Origin: Anthoceros angustus
Taxonomy: Eukaryota > Streptophyta > Anthocerotopsida > Anthocerotales > Anthocerotaceae
Direction: 5' to 3'
Assembly: GCA_010909165.1 (NCBI GenBank)
Contig: VJWM01000151.1
Span: 496,001-560,000 of the forward strand
Length of the DNA: 64,000 nt
Position numbers and translations under genes: made by a program. This document shows, piece after piece, positions 1 to 8,149 of the stretch. How positions within the stretch are numbered: the first letter of the stretch is position 1; the number at the start of each line of letters is the position of its first letter. Under the pieces are notes generated by a model, which searched no databases, was not told the origin of the DNA, and saw only the letters and a program-made list of their open reading frames with translations.

Positions 1-59
1 GATAAGGGGGAAGCGGATAGACATGGGTATGTCATCAGTCCATTTCACTTTCTGTCCAA

Positions 60-130
60 AACTCCTGGTTAGCCAGCACCCCATCCAAGTACTGATCCAC
101 CCCACGGGTGCTTAACTCTGGAGTTCCTAT
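60..130 (-). repeat. 5S-rRNA-like stretch in the retroelement leader
   Basis: Read on the minus strand, this stretch contains GAACTCC, then AGTTAAGC, then a spacer, then AGTACTTGGATGGGGTG and a GGAGTTTT end. This is the order and spacing of the 3' two-thirds of plant 5S rRNA. Similar stretches lie at about 6095-6190 and 61900-62190. Cassandra-type TRIM elements are known to carry 5S sequences in their LTRs. Here the 5S sense is opposite to gag. Confidence 0.5.
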
Positions 131-502
131 GCCTTTGCTATCCAACTCACCCAGCTCACATTTTTGGATTGAGATATAGCCTGCAGAGTATTTCTATGCA
201 ATTTTAACATGCATAGATACTTAGAGGTTTCACTAATCACGATCTAAGATAGCGGGGTGTGTTAACCTTGATTAAGGGTTTGATCTAGCCACTAACCGCC
301 TGGAGTGCATGCTCGACACACTCGATCCGGACGGAGCTACCAACCAAGTCCATCGAGCGAATTCAAGTCCCGACCAAGAGGAGAAGTGCGAACACTCGAT
401 TTTGGTACCACCGAAGGACGCGGAGGAACCCAGCGACACAATCAACAATCTTTGAAGGATCTGGTGGCAACACACAAGACACGTTAGTCTTCGGACAACT
501 CG

Positions 503-1123
503 GTGAGCGGCGAGGAGGACTTGTCTCTTGGAGTCGTCAAGATGGGAGGAGACAAGGATCGAATGGAGTTGTTCACAGGACGAGCGGGCACCTTGCCACT
601 GGAGGACTTCATCGAGAAATGCAGTGCGGTGTGTGCGGAGATGGAATTGAAGACCGGATACACGAAGCGATACGGCTTCATCCAAATGCCGAAGTACTTG
701 GGGGATGAAGCATTGGCGTGCTATCGCGAGCACAAGGCGAGGCTGTTGAGCGGCACAGCTGGAGGACCAGTGAGTAGCAGTTCAAGCTCCGAAGGAACCA
801 GTGCAGACGGAGCAGTGGCACCGAGTGGGCACGATCCCATCGAAGAGATGTTTGACATCTTCCGGCTGGAGTTTCCTGCAAGCACGGATGAGAAGATCTC
901 CGAGCTGACACACTTCAAGATGAAGTCAGGCGAGACTGCGAAGATGGCTTACCGAAGAATCGACCAGTTGGTACGTGACACCAAGATCATGAGTGACCGA
1001 CTGGCTGCAGAGAAGTACTTGCAGGCATTGCCATATGCGCTGCGCATGAAGGTGCAACAAGCGGTGCAGACGAAGGGCAACACTACACCCTCAAGGAAGT
1101 GTACGAGATGGGCGACAAGATAG
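503..1123 (+). pseudogene. Retroelement gag remnant
   Basis: Open for about 206 residues, with a retrotransposon capsid-like pattern. An N-terminal part (about residues 20-80) contains LEDFIEKCSAVCAEM and YLGDEALACYREH. A low-complexity serine linker follows (about 88-105), then a capsid C-terminal-like part with FDIFRLEFP and KMAYRRIDQLVRDTKI. The pattern of a structured half, a linker, and a helical half ending in LPYALRMKVQQAV is what gag of LTR elements looks like. The frame breaks near 1100, and further gag/nucleocapsid sequence continues in other frames to about 1400, where a short Cys/His cluster resembles a zinc knuckle. The first half of this gag is also found inverted at 5165-5335. 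It is a relic, not a host gene. Confidence 0.7.
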
Positions 1124-1539
1124 GGCCCGACACTTTCTCTCGTCTTTGTTGCAAGTGATTACTCCGGCAAGTAGGAGTGGTGGACGACATGACCGACGCG
1201 GAGGTCGAGTGGAGGAGCTCGGCGAGACAAGCCAGCCCACAGCCCAAGTGGCGAGCCCTGCGTGAGGTGCCGAGGACGGACCATTCCCTCATGAGTGCGA
1301 GCATGCATTCGGAGGAGTCAAGGGTGAGGAGCCATGCCCTAGGTGTGGGAGGTACGGCACAATGAAGCGGCATGTTGGGAGAAGCATCCGAATTGCGGCC
1401 TCACGGGTTATCGAGCAGCAACCCGGCCAATGCATCTGCGTCAACCTCATCCACAAAATCAGCGAAGAGCAAAGGCGCCGTGGAGGAGGCACCGGCGAAG
1501 TCCCGTGGACAAAAGAAACGGGAAGCATCAAAGAAGACG

Positions 1540-2300
1540 ATGGCACAAAAGCTTGGATACATGGCGACCTCGGGCCAAGCATCTCGTGGAGAAGCTGGAG
1601 AAGTTGGTGCGGGCGAAGATCAAGGAGAGCAGTTCATCATCGGAGGACGAAGAAGATGAGCACAAGCTTGGATACATGGCGGTGACCCGGATCCAAGGGC
1701 AGGAAGAAACCTCTGGCGCTACGAGAGAAGATAGCTCGGAGGAAGAAGAGGATGTCTTGACACCGGTCACGGAAGACACGGAAGGAAGCTTGGGATCCTC
1801 TTCCGAACCTATGCCAAGATGCCAAAGTCGTTTGAGCCATTGCCAACAGGAGCAACTGGGAGCAACATCAAAGTCCAGTGGGCGATGTGGAGAAACCCAT
1901 GCAGATTCTTGGCGGAGGCGATGGCACAAAAGCTTCGGAGATGCCATGTTTGACCTACAAGACATGGGGTTGAGCGTGAAGGAAGTCGGGGTTTGACTCG
2001 GCGGATGTTGACAACCCTTGAAGACGAAGCAAGTGTCGACAATGTGCCACAACAGTGGCAATGATGTCATTCTTGACCTCGGGCCAAGCATCTCGGTGGA
2101 GAAGCGGAATCTTTGCAGTGGGAGTGGCTTTGGTCAACAATCGGGAGGCACATTGAAATCAATGGATTCGCACCAAGGAGGTGTTGATTGACACCGGTCA
2201 CGGAAGACACGGAAGGAAGCGTTGGGTCTCCACCAAGAAAGGTTGAAGGAAGCGTTGGGTCTCCACCAAGAAAGGTTGAAGGAAACCAAGTGGAAGATCC
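1540..2300 (+). repeat. Internally repeated linker of the retroelement with a protease-like IDTG
   Basis: Several blocks recur within this stretch. A block beginning ACACCGGTCACGG and running about 30 bp occurs near 1760 and near 2191. A block beginning GATGGCACAAAAGCTT occurs near 1539 and 1919. The CTCGGGCCAAGCATCTCG block occurs near 1570 and 2085. A 36-bp unit is tandemly doubled at about 2214-2285. The copy at about 2180-2195 reads VLIDTG, the aspartic-protease active-site pattern of retroelements, while the copy near 1755 is in another frame. I infer either local rearrangement or template switching during reverse transcription. Confidence 0.5.
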
Positions 2301-2904
2301 GGAGCTGGGACCACGGAGCATGTGTTGGGGTGACAAGGTACAAGCTGAAGGTTTCATTCAAACCAAGAATGCAGACTTCACCTTTGTCGAGGTACACCGC
2401 TTGGTCACCGATGCACACTTTTGATGTCTTCTTTGGGGAGCGGACGCTTTGTACAAACCGAGTCATGGTGGATTTGTGGACGGAGACAGTCTACTATCGA
2501 CCAGTGGAGAAGCTGGAGCAAAACCGATGAACGGATTGCCCGCATCCCTCTGTGCATGGCAAGGATCATGAGAACCTCATTGCCAGCGTCTACCCAGTGT
2601 TTGGCGCCGTAGTGAAGGACACGCCATACGTGCTTGAACCTCTTGGCGTGTGTCTAACAACCGCAATCGACCGATGGAGGATTTCGGCGAGGAGGAGGAA
2701 AACAAGCTAGGGTTGCAACCACCCTCGGAGGAGGTTCTTCAAGTCACTCGGACGGAGCTGGTGGCTGCAATGAGCCGTGCAAAAGGCTGTGGAGGATGGT
2801 GCAAGAGGACCGGTCCTATGAGCCGAGAACTGTAAGTTCTTGCCTAGGGTTGAGCCTGTTTGTGACCTAAACACCCGGTCATCACATGGCGACCTCGGAA
2901 GACG

Positions 2905-3870
2905 GCATAGTGCTCGTGGAACTCTTTGGAGGCATCGATCGGCTTGGGCAGTGCTAAAGTGTGGCATCAAAGTGCGAAGATCGTGCATTGTGACCCGGAT
3001 CCAAAAGCAAGGATTGTGTCACGAGCGCGTAAGAGACTTGATGGGGAGTACCTAACCTCCGGCGTGGGAGTCGGTGAAGGGTTACCGGCTGCCGATGGAT
3101 GTTCGCATGATAGGGTTGTCCCATTTGAGTTGTCTTGGGCAACCGGTGGACCTTGTCATCGCAGTTGGGAGTGTCAAGGACTATCCTCTGCAGGCAAGGG
3201 TCAAGGTCTGAAGGATCCACGAACAGCATTGTTCTATGACCTGATGAGGATCTTGCGCTTGATCCAGAAAGGGCAAGAAAGGCCTTGTGGATACATGTTG
3301 GAGAATGTGCCAGCATGCATGAGCGTGAAGAAGCAAGTCCAGGAGGATTTTGCCACGATCCGAGGAGTGTTGGGTCAGGAGCTTCTATTGGATGCAGCTC
3401 AATTTGGTTCGAGGGCTCATAGGTTGAGGTCCATGTGGACTAACCTTGCTCCCTTGGAACATTTGAAGTGTGCGAGGTCGTTCACCAAGCGACCTAATCA
3501 TGTTGTCAAGGATGTGCTAGCATCGGAAGGCATGCCCAACAAGTCATCAAGGCGACAAGCCGCCGCACTTCCGTGAACACGCTGGACACCCCATGGCGGC
3601 TTGGCCAACCTTTGTGTCTAAGTCCAAGTCTTACGCCTTCAGGAACCATGGCCCGGCGTTGTGGTGGGATGACATGGCGAGGTTTTGGGAGAGCCAACAC
3701 CACAGAGAGGAGTTGGCCATGGGATTTGATCGAGCCACGAGACACCGGAGTGACCGAGAAGGCAGTGTCGATTGCTTGGGCAAGCATTTGACGTGAACAT
3801 GATGACTGGTTGTTTAGCGGAGTCGCTTACCAACCGAAACCAGAAGGCGGGGTTGAAGCGGGTTCGGTGG
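2905..3870 (+). pseudogene. C5 cytosine-methyltransferase domain inside the retroelement, frameshifted
   Basis: Pieces in three frames follow the order of C5-methyltransferase motifs. A motif I-like VELFGGIDRLG lies near 2910-2945. A motif II-like acidic stretch HCDPDPKARIV lies near 2985-3020. A motif IV-like block ECQGLSSAGKGQGLKD lies near 3170-3215. The motif VI triplet ENV lies at about 3301-3309. A motif VIII-like AQFGSRAHRLR lies near 3395-3430. Motif IX/X-like EELAMGF and LGQAFDVNMM lie near 3710-3805. Such enzymes methylate cytosine in DNA, using the motif IV Cys and motif VI Glu. Here the Pro before the Cys is Glu (ECQ rather than PCQ). At least three indels break the frame, so this copy should be dead. 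The block lies between the protease-like site and the RT-proximal linker, so it looks like cargo of the element rather than a host gene. Confidence 0.72.
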
Positions 3871-3989
3871 GTGAAGGACATTCACTCGCATCTCAACAGG
3901 AGAAGGCGAGTTTGGAGGGCAAGGAGAGCGAGCACGTAGAGGCGTGCAAGCCATCGAGCCACACCACATGAGTGGTTAGCGTCGAGTTG

Positions 3990-4150
3990 AAGAGCAATCA
4001 GCGTCGGCTAAAGGAGTTGTTGGAGGCATCGCGACATGTGTTTGCTTTCACGCTTGCGGAGATGGGGAAGTACACCAAAGGGAAGTTCCACATAGAACTA
4101 ATCAAGAATGAACCGTGTTCGGGAGGCACAGCTCGATGAGGCAAGAAGAA
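3990..4150 (+). pseudogene. Remnant of the stretch upstream of Ty3-type reverse transcriptase
   Basis: The plus-strand reading LKELLEASRHVFAFTLAEMG, followed by GKFHIELIKNEP, resembles the conserved segment just before the reverse-transcriptase domain of Ty3/gypsy polyproteins (a leucine-rich helix, then DVFA-like, then a strand carrying I-L...P). The frame breaks near 4130 and no catalytic YxDD is visible after it. The identification rests on pattern only. Confidence 0.45.
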
Positions 4151-4169
4151 AATGGCGAGCAACCGGTGG

Positions 4170-4282
4170 GGAGAGTAGTCCACATGACAGCCCATAAGGA
4201 TGTCAAGACAAGCCTCCACTCATGGACAAGGTTCATAACCTCGACGACATTCCCGAAGGAGATTGGTTTTGTGCACAATGCG
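4170..4282 (+). pseudogene. PHD-finger-like C-terminal fragment in the retroelement
   Basis: The frame reading PPLMDKVHNLDDIPEGDWFC followed by AQC ends with the pattern PxGDWxCxxC, which is the usual end of a PHD zinc finger (histone-tail reader). A Cys lies upstream at about 4201 (GCQDKP), but an in-frame stop and apparent indels obscure the first zinc ligands. With the methyltransferase just upstream, it would give the element two chromatin-related modules. A PHD finger is the best match I can see. Other Cys-rich retroelement modules are possible. Confidence 0.5.
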
Positions 4283-4356
4283 CTACATGAGGTGCGTACG
4301 TGTGTAGTCCTACTAATGATAATGTTTTGACTTAGAGTCTCACATTATCAGGGGGG

Positions 4357-5164
4357 ATTGGTTGCACCTATATATCTGCGTATTAGATTTGTTTGCTTGG
4401 TTGTTGGTCGAGGAAGTGCTTATATGAATTCAAGTGCTTACCTCGTGCGACAGCTGTCATGCCGTGTGATACTAATCTCTGCACTTGGGTTTAGTGTTTG
4501 ATTAGCATTAATTAATCTAATTACTTATCTTTAAGTAAGTAATTAGTGTTAATTAATCTAAGGTGCTTATGCTAATTAAGCATTGATTAGTGTTAATTAA
4601 ACTAATGTGCTTATGTTAATTAATCTAAGGTGCTTATGTTAATTAAGCATTGATTAGTGTTAATTAAACATGGTTAGCAATAGCTAAGTGGATAAGCTCA
4701 AGTAATATGCTTGGCATATTCCTTGCATATTATAGTGTATTCTTAGGATACAATAGCTAAGTGGATAAGCCCAAGTAATATGCTTGGCATATTCCTTGCA
4801 TATTATAGTGTATTCTTAGGATATTTCCGGCATATGCTGATGCCAATAGGATATCTTAGGAATATGCCGATGCCTGGGTCTAGTATATATAGACCCTTCC
4901 ATTGAGGACAAGCTCAGATCATAGCTTGTCCTCTAGATATGCAATGCAAGAGCGTTGTGAGGAGGCCAAAGCTATGACTCCGAGAGCGATGTGTGAGGAA
5001 TTTGCGTGTTGTTCTCGTGGGGAGAGTGTGTTTGTGCCACGACGTGCGAGCTACTCCCTCCTGTTGTTATTGGTTGCACCTATATATCTGCGTATTCGAT
5101 TTGTTCGCTTGGTTGTTGGTCGAGGAAGTGCTTACATGAATTCAAGTGCTTACCTCGTGCGACA
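4357..5164 (+). repeat. LTR-like block flanked by a 96-bp direct repeat
   Basis: A 96-bp sequence at 4357-4452 is repeated at 5069-5164 with a few mismatches. Between them lies an AT-rich LTR-like block (4455-5068) that starts TGTCATGCCGTG and is inverted at about 6768-7216. Inside, a 73-bp unit is tandemly doubled (about 4679-4751 and 4752-4823), and TTAATTAA-type runs recur at 4500-4675. The polypurine run just before 4357 suggests that a 3' LTR starts here. Exact LTR ends are not certain. Confidence 0.55.
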
Positions 5165-5335
5165 CTTGCCTACTTGGTGCTACTGTTCCGTTTGCATTTC
5201 CAATTTCTACTGCAAGTGTATTGGTTTTTACGGAACTCGAATGGCTACTCATTGGTCCTCCAAATGTGCAGCTCAACAACCTCACCTTGTGCTCAATACT
5301 TCATCCCCCAAGTACTTCGGTTACCTCTAATGTTT
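5165..5335 (-). pseudogene. Inverted gag fragment
   Basis: The reverse complement of this stretch matches the gag region at about 686-840, including the block around CCGAAGTACTTGGGGGATG and the following serine-linker region, with scattered substitutions. It shows that a second copy of the same element lies here in opposite orientation. Confidence 0.7.
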
Positions 5336-5363
5336 TGCTTTTTAGGGTAATACGATGTGGTTT

Positions 5364-5792
5364 ATCATAAAAAACCATTGTAAATTAATGCCGTTGTAAA
5401 CGACCGATGTCTTGTCGTAAAGGGTCTTGTTGTAAATCCTACAGGGGTGTAGTAAACTATTGGATGTTGTAAAATACCATTGGCTTGTTGTAAAAGAATC
5501 CGTTGTAAACGAGAAAGTCCTGTAGTAACTGGTAGCCCCATAGTAAACGAGCATGCCATCGTTGTAACATCCATAAGCTCTGTTGTTAATAACAAGTGCC
5601 CCGTAGTAAAGTCCATTTTGATTTGCCACGTAAGCTTTTGCGCCTTTGGCAAAATAAGCCCTGTAGTAAAATTGGAATGAGCCCTAGTACATGAAAATAA
5701 TACATGGACTTGAAATGGTGTCTTTAATTGATGTAGTAAAATGGGCGGCCGTGGTAAAATGTACCCCCGTTGTAAAACTTCAATTAGTAAAA
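5364..5792. repeat. Quasi-regular array of GTAAA-cored short repeats
   Basis: About twenty copies of a short core, mostly GTAGTAAA or GTTGTAAA on the plus strand (TTTACTAC or TTTACAAC on the minus strand), recur with unrelated spacers. Core positions include 5380, 5396, 5417, 5432, 5452, 5469, 5490, 5505, 5525, 5543, 5564, 5585, 5606, 5666, 5736, 5754, 5772 and 5787. Most spacings are 15-23 bp. The array sits between the inverted gag fragment and the inverted leader, in place of about 290 bp of gag 5' sequence present in the forward copy. It could be a decayed minisatellite or subterminal transposase-binding repeats of a DNA transposon. Confidence 0.6.
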
Positions 5793-5814
5793 GTATATCT
5801 TTCCTAGTAGTGCG

Positions 5815-7216
5815 AGGTGTTCATACTTGTCTCTCTTAGTCGAGACTTCGAATTCGCTCCGATGGACTGGCTGGGTAGTAGCTCTATCTAGATCGAATAT
5901 GTCCAGGCATGCACTCCAAGGTGGTTAGTGTTTACGTCACAACCCTCAATCAAGATTAACACACTCCACTCGCTTAGATTGTGATTAGTGAAACCTTTAA
6001 GTATCTATAGGTTGCGTGCTTAAACATCATATAAATACCTTTCAATCTCACTAGTTGTGTAAGGAGTCGAGATGGGTGAGTTGGATGCTATCTTCATGAG
6101 AATCCCACAGCTAAGCACCTTGGGTGATCCATAGTTAAGCACCCTGGATGTGCATCAGTACTAGTATGAGGTGCTAATAACTTGGAGTTTTGAATAAATA
6201 GCCAACACGAATGAATGGACAACTCACAAAATGCTATCCTCTCTTTCCTTACTGCCTTGGAATCCAGCTTCCAAGCGCCCAAGAGTATTTTACTCTTCTT
6301 TCTCCCTTGGCTGGTTGGCCTTCAAAGGTTAAGCTCCCTTGAAAGGTCCATTTTTCTCTTTGGGACTTGGGCCTGTTCTCCTTCTTCTTCTTGGCTTCAA
6401 GCCTTGGGACTTGGGCCTCTCCTTGTGCCTTGGGTCCTCTCTCTTGGCCTCAAGCCTTGGAACTTTGGCCTTTTCAGATGACTCCCTCTTGCCCCAAGCA
6501 TTGGGCACACTCTTCAAGCTCTAGCTTGGCTTAAGAGGGTCCCTTGCCTACTTGCCTAACGAGCTAAGCATAGCCTAGCATCTACTTAGCAAGCCTAGCA
6601 TGCCTAGCACACTAAGCTTAGCATGGCCTGACATCGCGTAGCACACTTAGCACACTAGCACACCTAACAAGCCTAGCACACTAAGCCTTATGTGGCTTAA
6701 CTTGCCCAGCAAGCTTATCAATCCTAGCATGCCTATCTAGCATACATAAGAGATCATAGCTTGTAACGATAGGAGAGAGTAGTTCGCATATTGTGGCACA
6801 AGCACACTCTCCCCACGAGAAGAACACACAAATTTCTCATTCGTCGCTCTCGGAGTCATAGCTTTGGCCTCCTCACAACACTCTTGCATTGCATATCCAG
6901 AGGACAAGCTATGATAATAGCTTGTACTCTGTGAAAGGGTTTATGTATACTAGCCCTTAGCATCGGCATATTCCTAAGATATCTTATTGGTATCAGCATA
7001 TGTCGGAAATATCTTAAGAATACACTATAATATACACTTGTGCTTATCCACTTAGTTAATGCTAACCATGTTTAATTAATACTAATCAATGCTTATTAAG
7101 ATAAGCACTTTAAATTAATTAACATGAATTACTTACTTAAAATAATTAATTGGATTAATTAATGCTAATCAAACACTAAACCCAAGTGGAGAGATTACTA
7201 TCACACGACATGATAG
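5815..7216 (-). mobile_element. Inverted copy of the element's leader and LTR
   Basis: The reverse complement of 5815-6190 matches 50-410 (leader, with the 5S-like stretch at about 6095-6190). The reverse complement of about 6768-7216 matches the LTR-like block at 4455-5068. Between them, 6530-6740 is a degenerate array of GCTAG/CCTAGC words (AGCCTAGCA, TTAGCA), and about 6340-6480 is a run of diverged pieces around CTTGGGACTTGGGCCT. It represents a second insertion of the same family facing the first. Confidence 0.6.
6095..6190 (+). repeat. 5S-rRNA-like stretch in the inverted element copy
   Basis: The plus strand reads AATCCCA, AGTTAAGC, AGTACTAGTATGAGGTGC and CTTGGAGTTTT in 5S-rRNA order. 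As in the forward copy, its sense is opposite to that of the gag it accompanies. The divergence from a functional 5S gene is too great for it to be one. Confidence 0.5.
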
Positions 7217-8149
7217 AAAGCGTACACGTAAAATATATGTACAGCCCTATACACGTATTATAATAATGGTACCGATAAAATACGGGAGTAAAAGCTACAA
7301 GTGTAACATGGTTGCTCGTTTGGAGTAGGGAAGGCTTACCACAGCCACAAGAATGGGTTGGTCTCCCTCTTTCTTATGTGGTTGCCTTCTTCAGGCCATG
7401 GGTATACAAAGACGTTGGGCAACATGATGCAGAGGACGACAGTAAACACAAAGGATGCAACATCGTGGCACCATTGGTAGGTGGGCCTTTTCATATCTCG
7501 GAGCTGTCAGTAATTTCATAATGAGCGATCACAAGAACTAATCCCCCTTGGCCCGATTCCTTTTCGGGATTGTTCCCCTTCGTCTCATGGTAGATAAGAT
7601 TTTCCATGTCTGTTTAGTACATAAAGTCTCCGTTGTACTTGACTTTCAGCAAATGCGTTCCAGCACACGAGGTCTCGAGCATTCCTCTAGGGCTGACGCA
7701 CTTACGAATATAACACTCAAGTCCAGCAGTCGCCACGCTACGACTATCGCGTAAATAGGTTATTCAAGGTACATTCGGGAGACTACATACCTACATACAA
7801 TATCCATAATGTAGTGAACATGTATCCATATATCTCGATACAGCGATGCAGCATACAGTGGCATAAGTAGTCATGCGGCTTGGACTTCAAGACTGGTTCC
7901 TCCTTGGGCTATGCCTGAGGTGATGGCAGCGCCTGGCGCAGGAGCAGAAATGGTGATGTGAGTGCGCTCCACTGCCGCCGTCAGATCTGCCGTTTTATCA
8001 TCCACACCTGCCCGTTTGTAGCTTGCCCCCCAATTCTTTGCTCCCCGATTTCAGCCCCTACGCGCTGCTGCCGAGGTGGACTGTCCCGGAATGCCATGCG
8101 TTTGGTTTCCGTCTCCCACTTTGTTGCCAGGCATACACGTTGTTGAAAA
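7217..8149. other. Gene-free stretch before the 17-exon gene
   Basis: No convincing coding sequence. Two short open frames (7312-7521 and 7548-7754) have no recognisable pattern. The last few hundred bases probably hold the promoter and 5' untranslated region of the gene starting at 8150. Confidence 0.4.

Larger units (their letters stand above)
1..4454 (+). mobile_element. Degenerate LTR retroelement (gag, zinc knuckle, protease-like site, C5-methyltransferase, PHD-like end)
   Basis: A long plus-strand element cut by the window start. In order: a leader with a 5S-rRNA-like stretch on the minus strand (about 60-130), gag (about 503-1120), a zinc-knuckle-like Cys/His cluster (about 1340-1400), repetitive linker pieces (1540-2300), a protease-like IDTG (about 2180-2195), a C5 cytosine-methyltransferase domain (about 2905-3870), a linker resembling the stretch just upstream of Ty3 reverse transcriptase (about 3990-4150), a PHD-finger-like end (about 4170-4282), and a polypurine run AGGGGGGA at about 4350-4357 that could prime plus-strand DNA. 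Frameshifts and stops break most modules. I see no reverse transcriptase, RNase H or integrase here, so it is deleted or was non-autonomous. The Ty3/gypsy assignment is an inference. Confidence 0.75.

Noticed and set aside
272-733. Minus-strand open frame of 153 codons at the window start
   Set aside because: It lies antisense to the retroelement leader and gag and shows no protein family pattern.
5364-5792. A CRISPR array
   Set aside because: The host is a plant nucleus, the cores are only 5-8 bp and imperfect, and spacer lengths vary widely.
6329-6524. Short open frames rich in Leu and Gly near 6.4 kb
   Set aside because: They fall in a degenerate short-repeat stretch of the inverted retroelement copy.
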